The notes below the pieces were generated by a model. The model was not told the DNA's origin. It ran no database searches and saw only the letters and a program-made list of their open reading frames with translations. Below are positions 45,150 through 55,146 of a stretch of DNA of 64,000 nucleotides, one piece after another. Source of the DNA: an uncultured Lachnospiraceae bacterium (GTDB lineage Bacteria > Bacillota > Clostridia > Lachnospirales > Lachnospiraceae); assembly GCA_902793685.1 (NCBI GenBank), contig CADBEN010000001.1, positions 1-64,000 on the forward strand. The letters run 5' to 3'. Made by a program: the position numbers and the translations under genes. Positions within the stretch are counted from its first letter, which is position 1, and the number at the start of each line of letters is the position of its first letter.

Positions 45150-45188
45150 GGCAGGGTGCGGGGAGCGAACCCCTGCATCCTGCCTTTT
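45150..45188 (+). terminator. Terminator after the aldehyde dehydrogenase gene
   Basis: GGCAGG and CCTGCC with an inner CGGGG/CCCCTG stem, followed by TTTTATCG. Confidence 0.78.
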
Positions 45189-45351
45189 ATCGTTGGCGGA
45201 GAAGACTGTCTCTGCGATTCGGCAAGGCGGAAGGAACCGTGCGGGACGAAAGACCGCGTCACGGAAAAATGCCGCGAATGAATGCGCGGATGTACTCCGG
45301 CAGGGATAAAGGGCAGGATGGCTGCACTATTAAAGGAAAAGGAGAATGATC

Positions 45352-46164
45352 ATGCAGCAGTTTGGCGGAAGCAAGGATTATATTGCGTCGGAGGAACTGA
45401 TCCGGAGCGTCAACATTGCGGCGGCACTTCAGAAGCCGCTGCTGGTGAAGGGAGAACCCGGCACCGGCAAGACCATGCTGGCGGAATCCATCGCCGATTC
45501 CCTGGGAATGGAACTGATCATCTGGAACATAAAGTCTACGACGAAGGCCCAGGACGGCCTGTACGTCTATGACACCGTCCAGCGTCTTTACGACAGCCAG
45601 TTCGGAGAGCACAGCGTGGACGATATTTCCCGCTATATCAAACTCGGAAAGCTGGGCATTGCCTTCACGAAGGAGAAGCAGGCTGTGCTTCTGATCGACG
45701 AGATCGACAAGGCGGACCTGGAGTTCCCGAACGACCTGCTCTGGGAGCTTGATCAGATGGAATTTTACATTCCGGAGACCGGAGAGACCATCAAGGCAAA
45801 GCAGCGCCCCATCGTGATCATCACATCCAACGCGGAGAAGGAACTGCCGGACGCCTTCCTGCGCCGCTGCATTTTCCACTATATCGCTTTCCCGGATCAG
45901 GAGATGATGGCCCGCATCGTCCGCGCCCATTATCCTGATCTGGAGCAGAATCTGCTGGATGCCTGCCTGAGCGCGTTCTACAGGCTCCGCAGCCTTGCGG
46001 GAATCACGAAGAAGCCGGCGACCAGCGAGCTTCTGGACTGGATCCAGGCGCTGATCATCGGCGGTGTTTCCGAGGATGAACTGAAGGAGAAGCTGCCCTT
46101 CATCGGCGTACTGCTGAAGAAGACGGAAGACCTGACTCTGGCCGCGAAAGAACACGTTTACTGA
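45352..46164 (+). CDS. MoxR-type AAA+ ATPase
   Basis: A 270-residue AAA+ protein with Walker A GEPGTGKTMLAES (about 38-50), Walker B VLLIDEIDKADLEF and sensor region IVIITSNAEKELPDAFLRR. MoxR ATPases act as chaperones for assembling or activating metalloenzymes or surface complexes, usually with a VWA partner, and that partner is encoded 14 nt downstream. I choose ATG at 45352 because GGAG lies about seven bases upstream; the ATG at 45346 is too close. Confidence 0.92.
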   Translation: MQQFGGSKDYIASEELIRSVNIAAALQKPLLVKGEPGTGKTMLAESIADSLGMELIIWNIKSTTKAQDGLYVYDTVQRLYDSQFGEHSVDDISRYIKLGKLGIAFTKEKQAVLLIDEIDKADLEFPNDLLWELDQMEFYIPETGETIKAKQRPIVIITSNAEKELPDAFLRRCIFHYIAFPDQEMMARIVRAHYPDLEQNLLDACLSAFYRLRSLAGITKKPATSELLDWIQALIIGGVSEDELKEKLPFIGVLLKKTEDLTLAAKEHVY

Positions 46165-46178
46165 TCCGGAGGATCGGA

Positions 46179-47414
46179 ATGTTTACAGACTTTCTTTACA
46201 TTCTACGGAATTACGGCATGAAGACCAGCCTGAATGAGTGGAACATGCTGCTGGAGGCGCTGAACATGGACCTGAACCATGCAAGCCTCACAGAGTTCTA
46301 TCACATGTCCCGCGCCATTCTGGTGAAGAAGATCGAGGACTACGACCGCTTCGACCAGGCCTTCGTCGAGTACTTCAAACGCATCGAGTCGCCGGACCAG
46401 CTGCCGGAGGAGCTGTACAAGTGGCTCGCCAAAGCCATGGCGTCCACGGACTTCGACAAGGCGGAGATCGATGCAATGTGGAAGGACAAGACGCTGGAGG
46501 AGATCCGGAAGATCATGGAGCAGCGGCTCCGGGAGCAGAAGGAGCAGCACCACGGCGGACAGAAGTGGGTCGGCACCGGAGGACAGACGCCCTTCGGCCA
46601 CAGCGGCTACGCGCCCCACGGGATCCGCGTTCTGGGCCACGGCATGAACCGCAGCGCCCTGATGGTGGCGGGAGAGCGCCGGTTCCGGGATTTCCGCGAC
46701 GACAGTACGCTGGCCATCCGTCAGTACCAGGTGGCTCTGAAAAAGCTGCGTCTTCTTTCCGACCGCAACGACGGGCTGAAGACAGAGCTGGATATCGACG
46801 AGACAATTGACGAGACCTGCAGCAATGCGGGCATGCTGAAGATCGTGATGAAGCGGCCCAGGAAGAACCAGACGAAGCTTCTGCTGCTTATGGACAGCGG
46901 CGGCTCCATGTGGAGCTACACGGAGCTCTGCAACCGGCTGTTCCAGGCGGTCCACCGTTCCAGTCATTTCAAGGATCTGAAGATCTATTACTTCCACAAC
47001 TGCATCTACGATTCCGTCTATAAAGAGCCGACCTGTCTCAGCAAGGACCGGGTCGCGACGGAGTGGCTTCTGAACAACCTGAAGCCGGAGTACAAGGTGA
47101 TCATCGTGGGCGATGCTTCCATGGCGCCGGATGAATTCGAAGGCACGGGCGTGGGCTTTACCTACTACCGTTACGATTACACCCACAATTTCGATTACGA
47201 CGAGAAAAACCAGAAGTCCGGGAAGGAGTGGCTGAAGGCCATCCGGAAACACTTCCCCGCGGCGGTCTGGCTGAACCCGCTGCACAAGCGTCTGTGGGAC
47301 TATGATCACTCCACCTGGACTATCGTCCAGATCCGGAAGATCTTTCCCATGTACCAGCTCAGCGCGGCCGGGCTGGAGCAGAGTATCCAGAAACTGAAGA
47401 GTACAGGGCCGTGA
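46179..47414 (+). CDS. VWA-domain protein, partner of the MoxR ATPase
   Basis: A 411-residue protein without signal peptide. The N-terminal half is helical (about 1-215). The C-terminal half is a von Willebrand A domain with the metal site LLLLMDSGGSMWSYTEL (about residue 235-250) and the later VIIVGDASMAPDEFE. The layout resembles CoxE/YehP-type cytosolic VWA proteins that act with MoxR ATPases. GGAGG precedes the ATG. Its target is not evident; no metalloenzyme sits next to the pair. The stop codon lies in a duplicated GCCGTGATAA. Confidence 0.88.
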   Translation: MFTDFLYILRNYGMKTSLNEWNMLLEALNMDLNHASLTEFYHMSRAILVKKIEDYDRFDQAFVEYFKRIESPDQLPEELYKWLAKAMASTDFDKAEIDAMWKDKTLEEIRKIMEQRLREQKEQHHGGQKWVGTGGQTPFGHSGYAPHGIRVLGHGMNRSALMVAGERRFRDFRDDSTLAIRQYQVALKKLRLLSDRNDGLKTELDIDETIDETCSNAGMLKIVMKRPRKNQTKLLLLMDSGGSMWSYTELCNRLFQAVHRSSHFKDLKIYYFHNCIYDSVYKEPTCLSKDRVATEWLLNNLKPEYKVIIVGDASMAPDEFEGTGVGFTYYRYDYTHNFDYDEKNQKSGKEWLKAIRKHFPAAVWLNPLHKRLWDYDHSTWTIVQIRKIFPMYQLSAAGLEQSIQKLKSTGP

Positions 47415-47434
47415 TAAGAAACGGCCGTGATAAT

Positions 47435-47458
47435 AAGCGCTTCCTCCGGGGAGCGCTT
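47435..47458 (+). terminator. Hairpin after the VWA gene
   Basis: AAGCGCT and AGCGCTT form a stem with a 10-nt loop; only a weak T-rich tail follows. Confidence 0.5.
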
Positions 47459-47494
47459 CTGAATTTATGCAGATATTATGTTTACCGAAAGAGA

Positions 47495-47537
47495 TTAGCA
47501 CTCAAGTGTTGACAGTGCTAACAAAGCGTGCTATAAC
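47495..47537 (+). promoter_or_regulatory. CIRCE operator and groESL promoter
   Basis: TTAGCACTC (47495-47503), 9-nt spacer, CAGTGCTAA (47513-47521): the HrcA operator with one mismatch from the perfect inverted repeat. The -35 TTGACA (47509-47514) lies inside the CIRCE spacer and right arm; after 17 bp comes the -10 TATAAC (47532-47537). HrcA bound here would block RNA polymerase directly until heat shock. Confidence 0.95.
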
Positions 47538-47642
47538 ATGATTTGTTGAAAGGAAAAAGGTTTATTCTGTGGAGGCCGGAAGGCTCCATGAAGGAAAACC
47601 GGGATTCCGCAGAAAAGATATCCGTGAGGAGGCAATCACATT

Positions 47643-47933
47643 ATGAAGCTTGTACCGTTATTTGATCGTGTTGTGCTTAAGAAACTCGCTGCTGAAGAGA
47701 CCACCGCATCCGGAATCGTTCTTCCGGGTCAGGGTGACAAGGAAAAGCCCGGTCAGGGCGAAGTGATCGCGGTCGGCCCGGGCGGCGTTGTCGACGGCAA
47801 AGAGATCGTGATGCAGGTGAAGGCAGGGGACAAGGTCCTTTATTCCAAGTATGCCGGCTCTGATGTCGAGGTCGAAGGCCAGAAGTACATTGTCATCAAG
47901 CAGAGCGATGTCCTTGCTATCATCGAGGACTGA
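47643..47933 (+). CDS. groES: Co-chaperonin GroES
   Basis: Heptameric lid of the GroEL chamber. It is 96 residues with PLFDRVVLKKL, TASGIVLPGQGDKEKPGQGE (mobile loop) and VLYSKYAGSDVEV. GAGGAGG-like AGGAGG precedes the ATG. First gene of the CIRCE-controlled operon. Confidence 0.98.
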   Translation: MKLVPLFDRVVLKKLAAEETTASGIVLPGQGDKEKPGQGEVIAVGPGGVVDGKEIVMQVKAGDKVLYSKYAGSDVEVEGQKYIVIKQSDVLAIIED

Positions 47934-47945
47934 ACATAATTTTGA

Positions 47946-49598
<1,653 letters not shown>

Positions 49599-49634
49599 GC
49601 GTTTTAAGAATGAGAGAAGACAGAAATAAGCGAG

Positions 49635-49666
49635 CCCCCGGGAACAAGTTTACTTGTTCCCGGGGG
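49635..49666 (+). terminator. Terminator after groEL
   Basis: CCCCCGGGAACAAG and CTTGTTCCCGGGGG form a perfect 14-bp stem with a 4-nt loop, then TGAGTTTATTTCTG. Confidence 0.85.
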
Positions 49667-49671
49667 TGAGT

Positions 49672-49776
49672 TTATTTCTGGATTCGTGAAAGACGACGGA
49701 TATCGAGGGACCGAAGGTCCCGAAGATAAGCCGTCGTCTTCAGCACGCGAAGCGTGCGTCTCATTCTTAAAACCGC
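49672..49776. repeat. 105-bp hairpin repeat, copy 1
   Basis: It contains a three-segment hairpin at 49692-49738 (GACGACGG/CCGTCGTC, TATC/GATA, GGGACC/GGTCCC) and a short one at 49743-49757 (GCACGC, GAA loop, GCGTGC). It is followed by a third hairpin (CTCATTC...AAAACC/GGTTTT...GAATGAG, 49759-49791), which copy 2 lacks. Confidence 0.85.
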
Positions 49777-49809
49777 AGGTTTTCCGAATGAGCGCTATGC
49801 TCGCGTAAC

Positions 49810-49914
49810 TTATTTCTGGATTCGTGAAAGACGACGGATATCGAGGGGCCGGAGGCCCCGAAGATAAGCCGTCGTCTTCAGCACGCGAAGCGTGCGACTC
49901 ATTCTTAAAACCGC
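49810..49914. repeat. 105-bp hairpin repeat, copy 2
   Basis: Starts 138 bp after copy 1 and differs at only about four positions. Two of these are partners in the same stem: the A-T pair of copy 1 (GGGACC/GGTCCC) is G-C here (GGGGCC/GGCCCC), a compensatory change. A third difference is in the loop. The copy ends exactly where the 128-bp element begins. Confidence 0.85.
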
Positions 49915-50031
49915 TTCCTGGTCGCGATACGGACGTGAGACGCGAAAAGGAAGCTAACCATTCGCAGGGGAGAGAATCATTCATTCCAGGATACGAATGT
50001 TGAGAGCGAAAACCAGACATACCCTTCGTAA
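49913..50031. repeat. Distant copy of the 128-bp element
   Basis: This 119-bp stretch is colinear, without gaps, with the units at 303-603: GCTTCCTGGTCGCGATACG at the head, GGAAGCTAAC, ATACGAATG and ACCCTTCGTAA at the tail. It is fused to the second 105-bp hairpin repeat. From 49599 to 50262 no gene is supported. Confidence 0.85.
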
Positions 50032-50169
50032 AAAAACTAAGCCTGGCTGGGTGAAATCCTCCGGATGCCGGGGGACCTTATTTTTCTCTTACAACTTTTA
50101 TATTATGTTGACCGTTTTCCCGTAAATTATTATAATGGTTTCGGGCAGGAGCTCCTGCCCGTTATTTTT

Positions 50170-50240
50170 GTATACGCAGCAAAAGTATTTTACGCAGCAT
50201 ACGTGTTTTTAGCGGTATACGTATTTCACGCAGCATACGT
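50170..50240 (+). repeat. Short direct repeats upstream of the SH3-glucosaminidase gene
   Basis: Three or four copies of TACGCAGCA / ACGCAGCATACGTATT-like units. They are in the leader, upstream of the chosen start, and may fold because ATACGTAT is self-complementary. Confidence 0.55.
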
Positions 50241-50262
50241 ATCCTCTATGGAGAATATTCAG

Positions 50263-52755
50263 ATGCACAAAGGCATTTTTAAACGTTTCCTCGCCTGTTC
50301 GGCAGCGCTGCTTCTTACAGCAGTATCGGTGCTTGCCGGTCCGTTACCGCTGTTACGCAGCACGGCTTACGCCGGGCAGAGCGCAGTCGTGCAGGCCAGC
50401 GCCCTGAATGTCCGCAGCGGTCCCGGAACCTCATATTCCCGCGTGGATGAGCTGGTAAACGGATCGCAGGTCGTCATCGAGGAAGAGGTCCAGGGCGATG
50501 ACGGGAAGGTCTGGGCGAAAATCAGTTTTTCCGGCGGCTCAGGATATGTTCAGAAGGCATATCTCGGAAGCTCCGTTTCTTATTCCAATTCCAGTGACAG
50601 CAATTTTGAGGCGCAGCTGAGTGAACAGGGCTTCCCGGAATCCTACCGGGTATGGCTCCGCGCGGTTCATGCACAGTATCCGAACTGGATCTTCCGCGCC
50701 GACCACGTGGGCGTGGACTGGGAAGAAGTCATCCGGAACGAGAGTGTGATCGGCCGCAACCTGGTCGAGAAATCCAGCGCTTCTTCCTGGAAATCCACGG
50801 AATCCGGAGCTTTTGACTGGGCTTCCAACTACTGGCCCGGCTTCGACGGCAGCAACTGGGTCGCTGCCAGCGAGGCTGTGATCCGCTATTATATGGATCC
50901 GCGGAATTTCCTGAACACTTCCTATATTTTCCAGTTCCAGACCCACAGCTACAATGCTTCCACGCAGACGGCTGAGGGTGTAGAGAAGATCACGGAAGGC
51001 ACCTTTATGGCCGGTCGTGCTTCCAACTACGGAAGCGCCTCAGGTCCGACTCCCGACGGCAGTGCAAGCCCGGCCCCTGACGGCGGCGTGTCGCCGACCC
51101 CGGACAGCAGCGCGGCAGCTCCCGCAGGAGACAGCGGCGCAGGTCAGACATCCGGCAGCGCAGGGCAGACACCGGCCGGCGGAACCGTGGGGATCGCTCC
51201 CGGCAGCAGCGGCAGCCAGACCACGGCGGAAACAATACAGACAGCGGAAACATCGCAGGCACCGGAAACATCGCAGACGCCGGAAACCACCCAGGCTGCG
51301 GCAGAAACTACCCAGGCAGCGTCTCCTGACACGGCCCTGACGGAGCAGGCAGGCATTTCGCCCTCCGGTGAAGGAACCGGGTTCGCAGGATCTCCGGTCT
51401 CCGGAACGCAGACACAGTCCGGCTCTTCCGGCAGCATTTCTTCCGGAAACACTTCCTCCGGCAGCTCTGAGAGCAGCAGCTCCTCCGGCAGCGCGCCGGC
51501 ATCGTCCGCGCCCTCCGGCGGGGAAGTGATCGGCGTGATCACAGGGGCCCCCACTGCAAAGGTGTTCGATACCCTGAACGTCGGCGCGAAGGCGATGGTC
51601 ATCGGACCGGACGGCCGCGGATATGACGACAATGCTTCGTCAGGTCCCGGCGCTTCCGGAAGCAGTTCCGGCGGCAGCTCTTCCGGCGCACAGTCCGGCG
51701 ATGGCAGCGTCAATTATATCGATATTATCATGCGCGCCGCGCAGGAATCCAGCGTCAACCCCTACGTTCTGACAGCCATGATCCTGCAGGAACAGGGAAA
51801 GAACGGCACCAGCGACCTGATCAGCGGCAGAAGCTCAAACTATCCGGGAATCTATAATTTCTTTAATATCCAGGCGTACGACGACGGCACCATGAGCGCG
51901 GTGACCCGCGGTCTCTGGTGGGCTTCCCAGGCCGGTTCCTACGGACGGCCCTGGAACAGCATTGAGAAAGCCATCATCGGCGGCGCAGACTGCTACGGGG
52001 AAAACTTCGTACGGGAAGGCCAGGATACCTTCTATCTGAAGAAGTTTAATGTGACTTCAAAGAACCGCTACCAGCATCAGTACATGACGAATGTCGAAGG
52101 CGCGGCGTCGGAAGGCTTCAAACTCGGTCAGGCTTACAGCGAGTCCCTGAAGCAGCAGGCACTGGTCTTCCGGATTCCGGTCTACACCGGTATGCCGGAG
52201 ACGGCGGCATCCTGCCCGACAAAGGACGGCAGCCCGAACAACAAGCTTAAAGCGCTTTCCGTGGACGGCTTCAGTATTACGCCGAGCTTCTCCATGGATG
52301 TAAATTCCTATGACCTGATCGTGGATCCGGGCGTCCAGGGCGTCAATGTCAGCGCTTCCGCCATCGATTCCGGAGCCACTGTGCAGGGAACCGGCTGGAT
52401 CACGCTTTCCGGCGGAATGGCCCAGGTCACTGTCACGGTAACCGCCGCGAACGGAGATGTGCGCAGCTACACGATCAACGTCGCGAAGCAGGCCGGCGGA
52501 CAGGCCGGAAACGGCGCGCAGGGCGGAGACGGATCGTCAGGCGGCAGCGGACCTTATCCGGAGGGCGGCGGAGATCCTTCCGCGTCCGGCCCCGGATTTG
52601 TTAATTCGGATCAGTCCGGCTTTATCAATTCGGATCAGTCCGGCTTCATCAACACGGACCAGTCCGGCATCAGCAGCAGTCCCGCTCCGGATTCCGGCGC
52701 ACCCCAGGCCGGAAGCTCAGGAACCGTACAGCTGGTGGGCCCCTCAGGGCAGTAA
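50263..52755 (+). CDS. Secreted SH3b-glucosaminidase-cadherin-like cell-wall protein
   Basis: An 830-residue exported protein. Order: signal peptide (1-38, ending TAYAGQ); SH3b (about 41-105, ALNVRSGPGTSYSR); first part of a beta-N-acetylglucosaminidase domain (about 120-250, including YYMDPRNFLN); a Ser/Thr/Gly/Gln-rich insertion (about 250-485); the rest of the glucosaminidase (about 485-640, YIDIIMRAAQESSVNPYVL, AMILQEQG, GIYNFFNIQAYDDG); a cadherin-like beta-sandwich (about 660-745); and a tail with three SDQSGFIN-type repeats. It should cut the glycan strands of peptidoglycan. I choose ATG at 50263 with GGAG upstream; ATG at 50248 is possible. Confidence 0.85.
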   Translation: MHKGIFKRFLACSAALLLTAVSVLAGPLPLLRSTAYAGQSAVVQASALNVRSGPGTSYSRVDELVNGSQVVIEEEVQGDDGKVWAKISFSGGSGYVQKAYLGSSVSYSNSSDSNFEAQLSEQGFPESYRVWLRAVHAQYPNWIFRADHVGVDWEEVIRNESVIGRNLVEKSSASSWKSTESGAFDWASNYWPGFDGSNWVAASEAVIRYYMDPRNFLNTSYIFQFQTHSYNASTQTAEGVEKITEGTFMAGRASNYGSASGPTPDGSASPAPDGGVSPTPDSSAAAPAGDSGAGQTSGSAGQTPAGGTVGIAPGSSGSQTTAETIQTAETSQAPETSQTPETTQAAAETTQAASPDTALTEQAGISPSGEGTGFAGSPVSGTQTQSGSSGSISSGNTSSGSSESSSSSGSAPASSAPSGGEVIGVITGAPTAKVFDTLNVGAKAMVIGPDGRGYDDNASSGPGASGSSSGGSSSGAQSGDGSVNYIDIIMRAAQESSVNPYVLTAMILQEQGKNGTSDLISGRSSNYPGIYNFFNIQAYDDGTMSAVTRGLWWASQAGSYGRPWNSIEKAIIGGADCYGENFVREGQDTFYLKKFNVTSKNRYQHQYMTNVEGAASEGFKLGQAYSESLKQQALVFRIPVYTGMPETAASCPTKDGSPNNKLKALSVDGFSITPSFSMDVNSYDLIVDPGVQGVNVSASAIDSGATVQGTGWITLSGGMAQVTVTVTAANGDVRSYTINVAKQAGGQAGNGAQGGDGSSGGSGPYPEGGGDPSASGPGFVNSDQSGFINSDQSGFINTDQSGISSSPAPDSGAPQAGSSGTVQLVGPSGQ

Positions 52756-52781
52756 ACTGAATATCAAAGGAGTTCCATGAT

Positions 52782-54614
52782 ATGAACAGAACATTTGCAA
52801 ATCTGCGCAGGCTTCTGACCGCCGCACTGATCGCGGCGGCAGTTTCCCTGACGTCCCTTTTCTGCCTGACGGCATTTGCCATGGACGTGAAAATATCTTT
52901 CTCAGATCCTTCGGCGGCCGTGGGGGATACGGTCAACGTCGCGATGCATGTGGTATCCTCGACGGGAGAACCGCTGGGAAGCGCATCGATCATGCTTAAG
53001 TATGATCCGGAAGCGCTGGAATTCGTAAACGGCGACAATACGGAAGGCGGCGCAGGATCCCTGAGCGTCAAGGGACAGGCGACGACGGACGCAAAGGACT
53101 GGATGTACGGTCTGAACTTCAAGGCGCTGAAAGCCGGCACCTCAAAAATCGAGATCAGCACGGCTGAGATCTATGACCAGGATCAGAAGATTGCCACCAT
53201 CGCCCACCAGGGAAGCTCGGCGGTCACAGTAACCGAAGGCGGCGGAGAAGGCACTGCGGCATCGGACCAGGCAGTCCTCAGTTCCCTGCAGGTCAGCCCC
53301 GGAACCCTGACGCCGGCCTTCGCGCCTGACATTCGCGAATACCGCGTCACCGTTGGTGACGAGGTCACCAGGATCGCGATCAGCGCACCGGCGGCGGATC
53401 CGAATGTCAAGGTCACGATCACCGGAAATGAAGACCTGCAGCTGGGAGAAAACACCATCAACTGCAATCTGACCGCTTCGGACGGAAGCATTCTCGGCGG
53501 GTATACGATCGTCGTAGTCAAGCAGGAAGGCGAAACCCCGACTGCGGCTCCGGGCGGCGAGGGCGGTCTTTCCGTGACAGTCGACGGAAGCAGCTACGAG
53601 ATCGCGGAGAGCTTTGACACTACGCTTCTTCCGGAGGGCTGGTCTGCAGAAAGCTACAGCTTCGACGGCAGCTACATCACCGCCGGCAAGGGCAGCGACG
53701 AAAGTATGCGGATGATGTACCTGATCGGTGCGGACGGCAGCGGCGACCTGTTCCTTTATGATCAGAACAGCGGCAACTGGGCACCTTACGTCGAGGTGGG
53801 CGCGAATGCCCGGAAGATTACCGCAGTGCCGATGGAAAGCGGCGTCACGGTACCGTCCGAACTGACGGAGAGCCGTCTGAATCTGAACGGACGTCCGGTC
53901 CTCGGATGGGTCGGAAAAGAAGACAACGGCGAAAACTACTGTGTCTTCTACGGCATGAATCAGGACGGCGACCGCGGCTTCTACCGCTTCGACCTGAAGG
54001 AAAAGACGATCCAGAGATACTTCGCGGATCATGCGGCGGAAGAACCGGAGAACGGCGGAGATAAGGAAAAGCCGGATTCCGCGTACGAGGAACTTGAGAA
54101 GAAGTACAAGAACAGAGGCATGATGCTGATCGCTCTGATCCTGGTCGCGGCGATTGCCGTGATCGCGGCGATCCTGATGGCGATGCGGGGCGGCAAGGGC
54201 GGCCCTGATGAGCCGGAAGACGAATCAGGAAGTGATTACAGCGAGGACGAGTCCGGCAATTCCGGTGACGCGGAGCTTTCTTCCGCGGAAGAGGACGAGG
54301 CCTTCGGACCGGAGCCTGCTCCGGAACCCTTCTTCCCGTCCGCGCCTGCAGGGGCTCCCGGCATGAGACCGGTCCCGCCGGCTGCCTATGCTCCGGCACC
54401 TGCAGCTGCTCCGGCGTCTGCAGCTGCTCCGGCGTCTGCAGCTGCTCCGGCACCTGCACCGATTCCGGCACCTGCTCCGGCACCCAAACCAGCTCCGGCA
54501 CCCACATCCGCACCGGCACCTGCGCCTGCAGCACAGACAGCGCCTGAGGACGAGGATGACGGCTTCGAGGATCTTGATTTTGAGGAGCTGACCTTCGACG
54601 ATGAAGAAAAGTAA
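52782..54614 (+). CDS. Membrane-anchored cohesin-like/cadherin-like surface protein
   Basis: A 610-residue protein: signal peptide (1-33), a cohesin-type beta domain (about 34-150, ISFSDPSAAVGDTVNVAMHV), a cadherin-like beta-sandwich (about 165-245, matching the domain type in the preceding gene), an unrecognised domain (about 258-425), one membrane helix (about 447-467, MLIALILVAAIAVIAAILMA) and a cytoplasmic tail of acidic stretches and Pro/Ala repeats (about 505-590) ending DLDFEELTFDDEEK. AAAGGAG precedes the ATG; it follows the glucosaminidase by 26 bp. The two probably act together at the cell surface; role unknown. Confidence 0.8.
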   Translation: MNRTFANLRRLLTAALIAAAVSLTSLFCLTAFAMDVKISFSDPSAAVGDTVNVAMHVVSSTGEPLGSASIMLKYDPEALEFVNGDNTEGGAGSLSVKGQATTDAKDWMYGLNFKALKAGTSKIEISTAEIYDQDQKIATIAHQGSSAVTVTEGGGEGTAASDQAVLSSLQVSPGTLTPAFAPDIREYRVTVGDEVTRIAISAPAADPNVKVTITGNEDLQLGENTINCNLTASDGSILGGYTIVVVKQEGETPTAAPGGEGGLSVTVDGSSYEIAESFDTTLLPEGWSAESYSFDGSYITAGKGSDESMRMMYLIGADGSGDLFLYDQNSGNWAPYVEVGANARKITAVPMESGVTVPSELTESRLNLNGRPVLGWVGKEDNGENYCVFYGMNQDGDRGFYRFDLKEKTIQRYFADHAAEEPENGGDKEKPDSAYEELEKKYKNRGMMLIALILVAAIAVIAAILMAMRGGKGGPDEPEDESGSDYSEDESGNSGDAELSSAEEDEAFGPEPAPEPFFPSAPAGAPGMRPVPPAAYAPAPAAAPASAAAPASAAAPAPAPIPAPAPAPKPAPAPTSAPAPAPAAQTAPEDEDDGFEDLDFEELTFDDEEK

Positions 54615-54631
54615 TCATTAGCTTATTCGGG

Positions 54632-54682
54632 ACTGTACAGGCAAAGCAGATCTGCATTGCCTGTACAGTCTTTCTTCTTCTT
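54632..54682 (+). terminator. Terminator after the surface-protein pair
   Basis: A 19-bp inverted repeat with one mismatch (ACTGTACAGGCAAAGCAGA and its complement), followed by CTTTCTTCTTCTT. Confidence 0.85.
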
Positions 54683-54719
54683 GCTATATCAGGCAATCTG
54701 TTATATAATTAGTATAACA
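54681..54719 (+). promoter_or_regulatory. Promoter and overlapping operator of the clp stress operon
   Basis: TTGCTA (54681-54686), 17-bp spacer, perfect TATAAT (54704-54709). A perfect inverted repeat TGTTATA (54699-54705) / TATAACA (54713-54719) covers the -10, so a dimeric repressor bound there would block transcription. No CtsR-type GGTCAAA direct repeat is present. The GntR-type protein encoded next is the obvious candidate. Confidence 0.72.
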
Positions 54720-54753
54720 ACTACCCAAAAGATATTCTGCAAGAGGTGAAAGC

Positions 54754-55146
54754 ATGCAGCTGTATATTGATTTCAACAGTGACGAAGCGTTTTATGTCCA
54801 GCTGATCAACCAGATCATCCTGGGCATCGCGACAGATCAGATCCGGGACGGGGACAGCCTTCCTTCGGTCCGCCAGATGGCGGAGGAGATCGGAATCAAC
54901 ATGCACACCGTGAACAAGGCATATTCGATCCTGCGGCAGGAAGGCTTTATCAAGCTGGACCGGAGAAAGGGCGCGGTCATCAGTGTGGACGCAAACCGGC
55001 TCCGTGTCCTGGACCACATGAAGCGGGAGCTTGCCGTCGTCCTGGCCCGGGGCATCTGCAACGGCGTGAGCAGGGATGACGCGCACTCCCTTGTGGACGA
55101 ACTGTATGATGCGTTCCTGAACGGAACGACGGAGGAATTTATATGA
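54754..55146 (+). CDS. GntR-family regulator, YtrA type, in the CtsR position
   Basis: A 130-residue protein. The winged helix of the GntR family is clear (DGDSLPSVRQMAEEIGINMH, then TVNKAYSILRQEGFIKLD). The C-terminal part is short and helical, as in the YtrA subgroup, with no large effector domain. It heads the mcsA-mcsB-clpC operon, where many Firmicutes have ctsR; the sequence is not CtsR-like. Its stop overlaps the mcsA start (ATGA). AGAGGTG precedes the ATG. It likely represses its own operon through the palindrome at 54699-54719. Confidence 0.9.
   Translation: MQLYIDFNSDEAFYVQLINQIILGIATDQIRDGDSLPSVRQMAEEIGINMHTVNKAYSILRQEGFIKLDRRKGAVISVDANRLRVLDHMKRELAVVLARGICNGVSRDDAHSLVDELYDAFLNGTTEEFI

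Noticed and set aside
49604..50020. Small - strand frames across the groEL-downstream repeats
   Set aside because: They read through perfect hairpins and repeats; the translated repeats have no protein features.
54754..55146. CtsR
   Set aside because: The helix-turn-helix and following segment are of GntR/YtrA type; CtsR glycine-rich motif is absent.
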